Shown: positions 1-5,405 of the stretch, in pieces | Numbering within the stretch: position 1 is the stretch's first letter | How the letters are laid out: each line of letters begins with the position of its first letter | Source of the DNA: Sva-07 sp038321235 | GTDB taxonomy: Bacteria > Actinomycetota > Acidimicrobiia > Acidimicrobiales > Ilumatobacteraceae | NCBI GenBank assembly: GCA_038321235.1 | Contig: JBBQEU010000130.1 | Location: forward strand, 1 to 8,402 | Direction of reading: 5' to 3' | DNA length: 8,402 bases | Notes under the pieces: generated by a model | What the model was told of the DNA's origin: nothing | Database searches by the model: none | The model's input: the letters and a program-made list of their open reading frames with translations, nothing else | Translations under genes and position numbers: made by a program

Positions 1-217
1 CTGCGATCAGTTCGGCCAGTCGGTTCAACGTGACCATGTCGACGCCGGCGACGCCGCCTTGGCGTCCGAGCGCCCGACGCGTCATCACCCCGCAGATGTT
101 GGTGGGTACCGCAACCGTGATCGGAGCGAGCGGATTCCCGCCCTTGGCATCGGAGATCGCGGCGGCGAGTTCTGTGAGCGCACGTTGAGGAGCGACCAGG
201 GTCGCAGAGATCGGCAC
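1..217 (-). CDS. N-terminus of a probable AddB/PD-(D/E)XK nuclease-type protein, cut by the window edge
   Basis: The minus-strand frame is open from the left edge and gives 72 residues beginning MPISATLVAPQRALTELAAA and ending VAGVDMVTLNRLAELIA. The pattern of a short strand (ITVAVPTN), a helix with a basic stretch (MTRRALGR), a glycine-rich turn and then a strand/helix resembles the degenerate N-terminal ATPase-like region of actinobacterial AddB-like proteins that carry a C-terminal PD-(D/E)XK nuclease. Such proteins act in double-strand break processing. The nuclease domain itself would lie outside the window, so the assignment rests on the N-terminus only. I chose the GTG at 217-215 because a TACGAT box ends 6 nt before it. 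The frame stays open upstream, and a GTG at 244-242 is an alternative that would add nine residues. Coding strand and frame are secure; the family is moderately sure. Confidence 0.55.
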   Translation of the reverse strand, partial: MPISATLVAPQRALTELAAAISDAKGGNPLAPITVAVPTNICGVMTRRALGRQGGVAGVDMVTLNRLAELIA

Positions 218-223
218 GTCACG

Positions 224-229
224 ATCGTA
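224..229 (-). promoter_or_regulatory. Candidate -10 box (TACGAT) for a leaderless transcript
   Basis: On the minus strand TACGAT is followed by exactly 6 nt and then GTG at 217. This fits an actinobacterial TANNNT -10 element with transcription starting at the start codon. No convincing -35 and no Shine-Dalgarno sequence is visible. It would be internal to the gene if the GTG at 244 were the real start. Confidence 0.4.
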
Positions 230-317
230 GAGAAGGGATGTCACAGAGTTGTCGTGCCATCTCCGCACGCAGACAGCGCCGGGGGATCGGCGCGACGTTG
301 TTCGCCTGACCGCCGTG

Positions 318-358
318 CGGTGAGTTTCCGAGGGGACAGGGTGCGCGGAAACTCACCG
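318..358 (-). repeat. Palindromic intergenic element, single copy; possible 3' hairpin of rpe
   Basis: A perfect 13-bp inverted repeat (CGGTGAGTTTCCG at 318-330 and CGGAAACTCACCG at 346-358) encloses a 15-nt loop. It starts 23 nt beyond the rpe stop codon. Read on the minus strand (sense to rpe) it matches the elements at 5234-5399: both have TGAGTTTCCGCGC, then a central CTGTCC, then GAAACTCA. Its left end, TGCGGTGAG from 316, is also identical to the end of the 3988-4280 array. No T-run follows, so it is not a classical intrinsic terminator; a terminator or mRNA-stabilising hairpin role is inference. The rest of 218-381 shows nothing else recognisable. Confidence 0.75.
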
Positions 359-381
359 GAGCGGGATCGCGCCGGTGCCCA

Positions 382-1068
382 TCAAGCGTTGCGTGCCGCT
401 TCGGCGCGGGCGCGGAGGTCGGTGACCGCGTGTTCGAGCCCCTCGGGGTCCTTGTAGAGAGCGCTGCCGGCGATCAACACGTTGGCGCCTGCCGCTGCCG
501 CCCCGGCGATCGTCGAGGGACCGATCCCGCCATCGACTTCGAGATCGACGGTGTCGGCGAGGCCGGCGCCGTCGATCATTGCGCGGATCTCCGCGATCTT
601 CGTCTCCATCGTCGGGATGTATGCCTGCCCACCGAAGCCCGGGTTCACCGTCATCACCAGTACGAGGTCGACGAGGTCGAGCACGTGCGCGATCGTCGAC
701 GCAGGCGTTGCCGGGTTGAGCGCCACGGCGGCATTGGCGCCGAGTTCGTTGATGTTGCCGAGAGTGCGGTGCAGGTGCGTGCATGCCTCGGCGTGCACGA
801 TCAGACGTGAGCACCCGGCGTCGATGTACTGCTTGGCCATCACGTCGGGCGTGAAGACCATCAGGTGGGCCTCGAACGGCACGGAGGTGTGCGATCGGGC
901 TGATGCGATCACGTCGGGTCCGAAGGTGAGGTTCGGCACGAACTGGCCGTCCATCACGTCCCACTGGATCAGGTCGACGCCGGCGACTTCGAGCGCCGCC
1001 ACTTCCTCGCCGAGTTTGGAGAAATCGGCGGGCAGGACGGACGGGGCGATCTGGATCGGACGGCTCAT
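382..1068 (-). CDS. rpe: Ribulose-phosphate 3-epimerase
   Basis: This 228-aa cytosolic TIM-barrel enzyme interconverts D-ribulose 5-phosphate and D-xylulose 5-phosphate in the pentose phosphate pathway and is the usual length for the family. Visible signatures are IAPSVLPADF (residues 7-16), WDVMDGQFVPNLTFG (36-50), EAHLMV (66-71), the phosphate-loop region MTVNPGFGGQ (139-148) and LEVDGGI (176-182). The catalytic acids would be Asp37 and Asp179, and His68 is the conserved metal-ligand histidine. The first metal-ligand histidine of the family (H-x-D-V-M-D) is Gln35 here, a substitution to note. The ATG at 1068 lies 12 nt past the stop of the upstream small gene, so the two are probably co-transcribed. 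The 12-nt gap is pyrimidine-rich with no clear ribosome binding site. Family assignment is very secure. Confidence 0.96.
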   Translation of the reverse strand: MSRPIQIAPSVLPADFSKLGEEVAALEVAGVDLIQWDVMDGQFVPNLTFGPDVIASARSHTSVPFEAHLMVFTPDVMAKQYIDAGCSRLIVHAEACTHLHRTLGNINELGANAAVALNPATPASTIAHVLDLVDLVLVMTVNPGFGGQAYIPTMETKIAEIRAMIDGAGLADTVDLEVDGGIGPSTIAGAAAAGANVLIAGSALYKDPEGLEHAVTDLRARAEAARNA

Positions 1069-1080
1069 CGAGGGCGAAAG

Positions 1081-1287
1081 CTACTCGTCGTCGGCCTCGC
1101 CGGCGTTCTCCCAGTCCTCATCGTCGCCCTCCCAGCCCTCGTTGCGCTCCTCGACCTTCGACTTCCAGTTCTCTGCGTCCTGGCGCGTGGGGTACGGGCC
1201 GAGGATGTGCTCGCCGGACCCACGTTCGGACGCCGGAACGGCGAGGTTGCGATGCAGATCCCAGTACCACTCTGTGTCGATGCTCAT
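1081..1287 (-). CDS. Small acidic tryptophan-rich protein of actinobacterial type, function unknown
   Basis: A 68-aa protein beginning MSIDTEWYWDLHRNLAV. It has an N-terminal aromatic segment (EWYWDL, residues 6-11), a central GPYPTRQDAENWKSKVEERN (30-49) and a very acidic tail rich in Glu/Asp and Trp (51-68). Short actinobacterial proteins of the form W-Y-W/Y-x-L followed by LGPYPTREEAE and a helix are common. The GPYPTRxxAE part resembles the strand-to-helix piece of SPOR-like folds, but no function can be assigned. It has no signal peptide or membrane segment and is probably cytosolic. It is the first gene of a two-gene unit with rpe. The ATG at 1287 is favoured because the frame upstream loses this protein character. 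A weak -10-like GACACT lies 6 nt before it. Confidence 0.8.
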   Translation of the reverse strand: MSIDTEWYWDLHRNLAVPASERGSGEHILGPYPTRQDAENWKSKVEERNEGWEGDDEDWENAGEADDE

Positions 1288-1293
1288 GGAGTC

Positions 1294-1299
1294 AGTGTC
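1294..1299 (-). promoter_or_regulatory. Weak candidate -10 box (GACACT) for the small gene and rpe
   Basis: On the minus strand GACACT, then 6 nt, then ATG at 1287. Only the second and sixth bases match TANNNT, but the spacing is the same as at four stronger sites in this window. The divergent plus-strand promoter lies about 60 nt away, so 1288-1369 serves both operons. Confidence 0.25.
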
Positions 1300-1330
1300 G
1301 CGCGCCGACCGATCGATCAAACAGTCTGCG

Positions 1331-1365
1331 CCCGTACGCTGGCCCGCACACTCCCCGTACGCTGG
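1331..1365 (+). repeat. Two direct copies of CCCGTACGCTGG, 23 bp apart, in a divergent promoter region
   Basis: CCCGTACGCTGG occurs at 1331-1342 and again at 1354-1365. The second copy contains the TACGCT proposed as the -10 of the RNA methyltransferase operon. A 23-bp period is about two helical turns, so this could be a paired operator. It could equally be a small duplication that copied a promoter box. Confidence 0.5.
1358..1363 (+). promoter_or_regulatory. Candidate -10 box (TACGCT) for the methyltransferase-sigma operon
   Basis: TACGCT is followed by GGGGAG (6 nt) and then ATG at 1370, fitting TANNNT with initiation at the start codon. The GGGGAG touches the ATG and is too close for a normal Shine-Dalgarno, which supports a leaderless reading. 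No clear -35 is seen; that position falls on the first copy of the direct repeat. Confidence 0.4.
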
Positions 1366-1369
1366 GGAG

Positions 1370-2575
1370 ATGCAACTGACTCCTGATCGCCTCGTCGCGG
1401 GCGGCGACGCCATGGCCCGCGACACCGACGGCCGGGTGGTGTTCGTGGAAGGGGCTCTCCCCGGGGAGGTCGTCGAGGTCGAGATCGAAACGGCGAAGAA
1501 GGACTTTGCTCGCGGGCGCCTGATCGAGGTCGTCGAGCGTTCGCCGCTGCGCGATGCGCCGTCGTGCTCGCATCGACGAAACGGTTGCGGCGGCTGTGAC
1601 TGGATGCATCTGCGGCCCGACGCCCAACTCGACGCGAAGGTCGAGATCGTGCGTGAGTCGTTGCGACGCATCGGACGGCTCGATCCCCAGGTCGTCGATG
1701 GACTCGTGCAGGCTGGCGCCGCCGTGAGCCCGTTCGGCTATCGCACGACGATCCGGGTCGTCGGCGGGCCCAACGGATCGGTCGGCTATCGGGCTCAGGG
1801 TTCCAACGACGTCGTCGAGGTCACCAGCTGTCCGATCGCCGAGTCGAAGCTGTCCCGGCTCCTCGCGGTGATCGAGGCCGACGCTGGCGCCGAACTCACC
1901 CTGCGTACATCGGTGGCCACGGGCGCGATCACCGCCATCTGGGACAAGCAGTACCGCACGCGCATCCGGGGCGTGCCGTCGTCGGTCCACATCGGCGAAC
2001 GAGCGTGGCTGACCGAACGCGTGGCCGGCCACGACCTGCGGGTGTCGGCCGGCTCGTTCTTCCAGTCGGGCGTGCAGGCAGCCGAACTTCTCGTCGCTGC
2101 CGTGAAGGCCGCTGCGCCCGAGCTGTCGACTGCGAGGCACGCCGTCGACGCATACGGGGGCGTCGGGCTGTTCGCGGTCGCTGCCATGGACGCCGCGCAG
2201 CACGTCACGGTGATCGAATCGTCGAAGTTCGCGTGCCTCGACGCCGAACACAACCTCGCCGGCCGCTCGGCGAGCGTGGTCCGCGCCGACGTGTCGGGAT
2301 GGACTGCCCCGACCGGTGATGGCCCGACCCCTCCCGTCGATGTGATCGTGGCCGATCCCGCCCGACCCGGGCTCGGCAAGCCGGGCGTCGCTGCGCTCAC
2401 CGGCGCAGGTGCTCCGGTGTTGGTGCTGGTGAGCTGCGATCCGGTGTCGCTCGCCCGCGACGTTGCACTACTCTCCGAGGCGGGTTACGTGCCCGAGCGG
2501 GTCGCTGTGTTCGACCTGTTTCCCAACACCCATCACGTCGAGACCGTCACGAGGTTCGTTTCACGCTCGTCGTGA
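1370..2575 (+). CDS. TRAM-domain class I SAM-dependent RNA methyltransferase (TrmA/RlmC/RlmD type)
   Basis: A 401-aa enzyme of the m5U RNA methyltransferase family, which methylates C5 of uridine in tRNA or 23S rRNA using SAM. An N-terminal TRAM domain (about 1-55) precedes a [4Fe-4S]-type cysteine set: Cys66, Cys73, Cys76 (NGCGGC) and Cys154 (TSCP). The Rossmann part has FFQSG (230-234), the SAM loop DAYGGVG (260-266), DPARPG (329-334), the catalytic SCDP with Cys356, and FPNTHHVE (384-391) with the general-base Glu391. All expected catalytic residues are present; whether the target is tRNA or rRNA cannot be told. The frame is open far upstream, but homology begins at the ATG at 1370, which also has a TANNNT box 6 nt before it. 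The stop overlaps the sigma factor start by 4 nt, implying translational coupling. Confidence 0.93.
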   Translation: MQLTPDRLVAGGDAMARDTDGRVVFVEGALPGEVVEVEIETAKKDFARGRLIEVVERSPLRDAPSCSHRRNGCGGCDWMHLRPDAQLDAKVEIVRESLRRIGRLDPQVVDGLVQAGAAVSPFGYRTTIRVVGGPNGSVGYRAQGSNDVVEVTSCPIAESKLSRLLAVIEADAGAELTLRTSVATGAITAIWDKQYRTRIRGVPSSVHIGERAWLTERVAGHDLRVSAGSFFQSGVQAAELLVAAVKAAAPELSTARHAVDAYGGVGLFAVAAMDAAQHVTVIESSKFACLDAEHNLAGRSASVVRADVSGWTAPTGDGPTPPVDVIVADPARPGLGKPGVAALTGAGAPVLVLVSCDPVSLARDVALLSEAGYVPERVAVFDLFPNTHHVETVTRFVSRSS

Positions 2576-3207
2576 AATATTCTGCTCGCAACGTCATCCG
2601 GGAGGACGCCCTGCAACGAACAGACGATGTGAGACGCGAGTATACCGAGGCATCCGACGCGTCGCTGGTCGTGTCGATCGGTCGGTATCAGCAGGCCGCG
2701 CTCGCCGAGGCCTACCGCCGCCATGCAGGTGCCACGTTCGGATTGGCCAAACGTCTGCTCAACGACCACGCCCGCGCCGAGGAGATCGTGCAGGAGGTGT
2801 TCGTCCGCTTGTGGAACGAACCGAACCGGTACGACCCGGAACGTGGAACGCTGCGCAGCTTCTTGCTCGCGCACACCCACGGCCGTTCCGTCGACATGAT
2901 CCGCTCCGACGTCTCGCGACGCACCCGTGAGGAGAAAGAAGCTCGAGAACAGGCCGTCGGCGGCTACGACGTCGCCCACGAGGTGTGGGATCTCGCGCTG
3001 GCCGGACACGTGCGCGAGGCGATGGAAGCGTTGCAGGAGGGCGAGCGCAACGCGATCGAACTCGCCTACTTCGGCGGGTTGACGTACAAGGAAGTGGCCG
3101 ATCGGCTGGGCGAACCGGAGGGCACGGTGAAGAGTAGGATCCGTTCTGGACTGAAACGGCTCCGTGGAGAACTGGCCCAAGCCGGCGTGACCGTGGGGGT
3201 CGACTGA
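2572..3207 (+). CDS. ECF (group 4) RNA polymerase sigma factor, SigK-like
   Basis: A 211-aa sigma factor that directs RNA polymerase to a stress regulon. Region 2 spans about 44-112 (YRRHAGATFGLAKRLL, AEEIVQEVFVRLW, GTLRSFLLAHTHGRSVDMIR). Region 4 spans about 150-198 (EALQEGERNAIELAYFGGLT, YKEVADRLGEPEGTVKSRIR), with the helix-turn-helix at 170-192. The next gene is an RskA-like anti-sigma factor, so activity is probably set by release from the membrane. Neither protein contains a cysteine, so the disulfide sensing described for mycobacterial SigK cannot apply. The GTG at 2572 overlaps the methyltransferase stop (GTGA). An in-frame GTG at 2629 would give a more typical N-terminus. A strong GGGAGGA (2600-2606) precedes only a CTG (2611). 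Family sure, start unsure. Confidence 0.93.
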   Translation: MKYSARNVIREDALQRTDDVRREYTEASDASLVVSIGRYQQAALAEAYRRHAGATFGLAKRLLNDHARAEEIVQEVFVRLWNEPNRYDPERGTLRSFLLAHTHGRSVDMIRSDVSRRTREEKEAREQAVGGYDVAHEVWDLALAGHVREAMEALQEGERNAIELAYFGGLTYKEVADRLGEPEGTVKSRIRSGLKRLRGELAQAGVTVGVD

Positions 3208-3208
3208 G

Positions 3209-3970
3209 ATGAGTGGACTGATGGATGACGGGGCGAACGATCCCGGTGACGCCTACGAACTCGACGAGTTGCTCGGTGCCTACGCTCTCGACGCCGTCGA
3301 TCCCGACGAGCGCCGCCGTGTCGACGACTACCTCGAGGTGAGCCCTCGGGCGTCGGCCGAGGTGCAGGCCCACCGCGAGGTGGCCACGATGCTGGCGTTC
3401 ACTGGCATGGATGCACCCGAGAACCTGTGGGGTCGAATCTCCGACGAGATCGGCGAACAGGCCCCGCCACTCGGACCGGAACTCGCCAAGGTGATGTCGC
3501 TCGACGAGCATCCTCGCCGACGTCGGATCTCCGCCGTGGCGCCGTGGCTGATGTCGGCCGCTGCGGCTGCGGTGATCGCGTTCGTGGCGATCGGGCTGGC
3601 GGACAGCGCCGACGCCCCCAACGAGCCGTTGGCCAGCGCCGTCGAACTCGCTCGGGCGGATCGAGATTCGCTCACCACGACACTCGTCGCCGAGGGCTCG
3701 CAAGTATCCGCCGAGGCGATCATCGACCAGGACGGCCACGGCTACATGCTCGCCCGCGACCTACCGACGTTGCCCGACGGCCAGACCTACCAACTGTGGG
3801 GTGTCGTCGAGGGTGGCGATGTGATCTCGCTCGGCATCTTCGGGCCGAACCCCGAGATCGAGACGTTCACGGTCGAGGGCGCCGTCGAAGCACTGGCGAT
3901 CACGATCGAGCAGTACCCGGGCGTGATCAGCAACGGCAATCCCGACGGCGCCTTCGTCGGCACCCTCTGA
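3209..3970 (+). CDS. RskA-like membrane anti-sigma factor
   Basis: A 253-aa single-pass membrane protein expected to bind and inhibit the sigma factor encoded one base upstream. The cytosolic part (about 1-105) starts with the helical anti-sigma segment ELDELLGAYALDAVDPDERR (17-36) and includes ENLWGRI (71-77), the short motif common before the membrane in this family. A basic stretch RRRR (103-106) leads into one transmembrane helix at about 108-130. The extracytoplasmic RskA domain (about 140-253) shows LPDGQTYQLWGV (188-199) and AITIEQYPG (230-238). There is no HxxxCxxC zinc motif and no cysteine, as in the RskA group rather than the ZAS group. Regulated intramembrane proteolysis is the usual release mechanism and is inferred here. 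The ATG at 3209 follows the sigma stop by one nucleotide; an ATG at 3221 is a possible alternative. Confidence 0.9.
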   Translation: MSGLMDDGANDPGDAYELDELLGAYALDAVDPDERRRVDDYLEVSPRASAEVQAHREVATMLAFTGMDAPENLWGRISDEIGEQAPPLGPELAKVMSLDEHPRRRRISAVAPWLMSAAAAAVIAFVAIGLADSADAPNEPLASAVELARADRDSLTTTLVAEGSQVSAEAIIDQDGHGYMLARDLPTLPDGQTYQLWGVVEGGDVISLGIFGPNPEIETFTVEGAVEALAITIEQYPGVISNGNPDGAFVGTL

Positions 3971-3987
3971 CGCGCCGACGTCCAGCC

Positions 3988-4280
3988 TGCGGTGAGAGGT
4001 GAGGCGGCACAGTTGCACATAATGCTCACCGCAGTTGGTCATCCCAACTCTGCGGTGAGAGGTGAGCGGCACAGTTGCACACAATGCTCACCGCAGCTGG
4101 TCATCCCGACTCTGCGGTGAGAGGTGAGCGGCACAGTTGCACACAATGCTCACCGCAGTTGGTCATCCCGACTCTGCGGTGAGAGGTGAGCGGCACAGTT
4201 GCACACAATGCTCACCGCAGCTGGTCATCCCAGCCTGCGGTGAGAGGTGAGCGGCACAGTTGCACACAATGCTCACCGCA
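3988..4280 (+). repeat. Five tandem copies of a 45-46 bp palindromic element, 62-bp period
   Basis: Copies lie at 3988-4033, 4051-4095, 4113-4157, 4175-4219 and 4236-4280, starting 63, 62, 62 and 61 bp apart. All five begin TGCGGTGAG and end CTCACCGCA, a perfect 9-bp inverted repeat. Just inside is a second left arm, GGTGAGC, that can pair with the same right arm, so two exclusive hairpins are possible. The 16-17 nt spacers are themselves short hairpins: GTTGG/CCAAC at 4034-4048 and GCTGG/CCAGC at 4220-4234, both with loop TCATC. Copy 1 differs from the others by an extra G and a C-to-T change. The array fills the gap between the anti-sigma stop and psuG, so it may act on the 3' end of the upstream operon, on psuG, or both. 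No coding function: the period is not a multiple of 3. Confidence 0.9.
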
Positions 4281-4298
4281 ACGGACGTGGGCGAGCCG

Positions 4299-4304
4299 TA
4301 ACCT
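4299..4304 (+). promoter_or_regulatory. Candidate -10 box (TAACCT) for psuG
   Basis: TAACCT, then GACGGG (6 nt), then the GTG at 4311. This is the same TANNNT-N6-start arrangement seen at 1358, 8113 and, on the minus strand, 229. The -35 position falls on the last bases of the final palindrome copy, so the array could influence this promoter. Confidence 0.4.
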
Positions 4305-4310
4305 GACGGG

Positions 4311-5222
4311 GTGTTGACACCGGTCTGTTCGGAGGAGATTCGCGTCGCCCTCGCCGAGGGGGCGCCGATCGTGGCATTCGAGTCGACGATCTTCTCGCAC
4401 CTCGGGCTGCCCTCGCCGCACAACAGCGACGCGCTCGAGCGCTGTACTGCTGCGGTGCGCGCGTTCGGGGTGGTCCCGGCGGTGACAGCGGTGCTCGACG
4501 GTGTGGTCCGTCTCGGACTGGCCGACGACGAGTACGACCGGATCCTCGGACCCGCACGCAAGGCTGCCGAGCGCGATGTGGCGGTTGCGGTGGGCCAGCG
4601 TTGGGAGTTCGGCGCCACCACGGTGTCGGCCTCGGTGGCGATCGCCGCTGCGGCAGGGGTGAGCGTGTTCGCCACGGGCGGAATCGGCGGGGTGCACCGG
4701 GGGAGCGAGTTGACCGGCGACATCTCCGCCGACCTCGATGCGATTGCCTCGCATCCGGTGATCACCGTGTCCGCGGGCGCCAAGGCGTTCCTCGACCTGC
4801 CTCGAACGCTCGAATTCCTCGAGACCGCCGGTGCACCAGTGCTCGGGTGGCAGCACGACTGGTTCCCGGCGTTCTATACCCGGTCGTCGGGCCTCCCGGT
4901 GCCGCATCGGGTGGAGTCGGGCGACGAGGTGGCCCGCATCTTCGCCGCGCTCAGCCGTGTCGACTCAGGCATGTTGCTCACTGTCCCGATCCCGGAGGAT
5001 GCTGAACTCGACGCCGCCGAACTCGGCGAGGTGCTGAGCGACGCACTGGCGGACTGCGAGCGTGCGGGCATCACTGGTGCCGAGGTCACGCCGTTCGTGC
5101 TCGGCCGCATCGGTGCCGCCACCGAGGGTCGCAGCGTGCCGGCAAACCTCGCCCTGGCCGAGAACAACGCCTCCGTCGCCGCCCAGGTCGCTGTTGCGAT
5201 CGCCAGCTCCCCGCCGCGATGA
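4311..5222 (+). CDS. psuG: Pseudouridine-5'-phosphate glycosidase
   Basis: A 303-aa enzyme of normal length that cleaves the C-glycosidic bond of pseudouridine 5'-phosphate to uracil and ribose 5-phosphate, in the cytosol. Family motifs run the whole length: VAFESTI (21-27) with the catalytic Glu24, LGLPSPHN (31-38), GVVPAVTAVLDG (53-64), Lys84, GATTVSAS (101-108), FATGGIGGVHRG (120-131), DISADL (137-142) including the metal-binding aspartate, and SAGAKAFLDLPRTLEFLETA (154-173) in which Lys158 matches the Schiff-base lysine. TPFVLGRI (260-267) and NLALAENNA (279-287) close the active site. The GTG start at 4311 fits the N-terminal length and a TAACCT box 6 nt upstream. No pseudouridine kinase lies beside it, unlike many psuKG operons. 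The stop codon lies inside a degenerate half copy of the downstream palindrome. Confidence 0.95.
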   Translation: MLTPVCSEEIRVALAEGAPIVAFESTIFSHLGLPSPHNSDALERCTAAVRAFGVVPAVTAVLDGVVRLGLADDEYDRILGPARKAAERDVAVAVGQRWEFGATTVSASVAIAAAAGVSVFATGGIGGVHRGSELTGDISADLDAIASHPVITVSAGAKAFLDLPRTLEFLETAGAPVLGWQHDWFPAFYTRSSGLPVPHRVESGDEVARIFAALSRVDSGMLLTVPIPEDAELDAAELGEVLSDALADCERAGITGAEVTPFVLGRIGAATEGRSVPANLALAENNASVAAQVAVAIASSPPR

Positions 5223-5399
5223 GCTTGCGCGGAGCGATGAGTTTCCGCGCGACCTGTCCGCGCGAAGACTCATCGCCCTGGATGTGGCTCCTGCGCCGGT
5301 GAGTTTCCGCGCGACCTGTCCGCGCGAAGACTCATCGCTTGGCGTACCGGTTCCGAGCGATGAGTTTCCGCGCGACCTGTCCGCGCTGAAACTCATCGC
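5216..5399 (+). repeat. Three palindromic elements plus a half copy between convergent genes; possible bidirectional 3' hairpins
   Basis: Full copies (43 bp) lie at 5234-5276, 5296-5338 and 5357-5399, starting 62 and 61 bp apart. The core is TGAGTTTCCGCGCGACCTGT, then CCGCGC and a right arm GAAACTCATCGC or GAAGACTCATCGC. The outer ends pair as GCGATGAG/CTCATCGC; the middle copy has GGTGAG on the left, giving a G-U pair in RNA. The spacers (5277-5295 and 5339-5356) are unrelated to each other. A half copy, GCGATGAGCTTGCGCG at 5216-5231 (14 of 16 matching), contains the psuG stop codon. The third copy ends 6 nt before the stop of the minus-strand flavoprotein gene. The same family occurs once, in opposite orientation, at 318-358. 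No T-run follows; a terminator role is inference from position. Confidence 0.85.
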
Positions 5400-5405
5400 G
5401 ACGCG

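Noticed and set aside
318..358. Classical Rho-independent terminator
   Set aside because: The stem is good, but no T-run follows on either strand, so only a general 3' hairpin role is proposed.
59..457. Plus-strand gene at the left end
   Set aside because: Arg-rich with no domain character; the minus strand of 1-217 reads as a credible protein and the rest is intergenic plus the 3' end of rpe.
482..1369. N-terminal extension of the RNA methyltransferase, or a fusion protein
   Set aside because: The frame stays open but is antisense to rpe and the small gene and has no domain character; the TRAM domain begins at 1370.
3988..4280. CRISPR array
   Set aside because: The spacers are nearly identical to each other and self-complementary, the units are palindromic at their ends, and no cas genes are present.
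4010..4283. Cysteine-containing peptides read from the minus strand of the repeat array
   Set aside because: The 62-bp period shifts the frame at each unit, so no repeated peptide is maintained; the frames are open by composition only.
5234..5399. CRISPR array with 43-bp repeats and different spacers
   Set aside because: Only three copies, spacers of 18-19 bp are too short, a related single copy lies at 318-358, and there are no cas genes.
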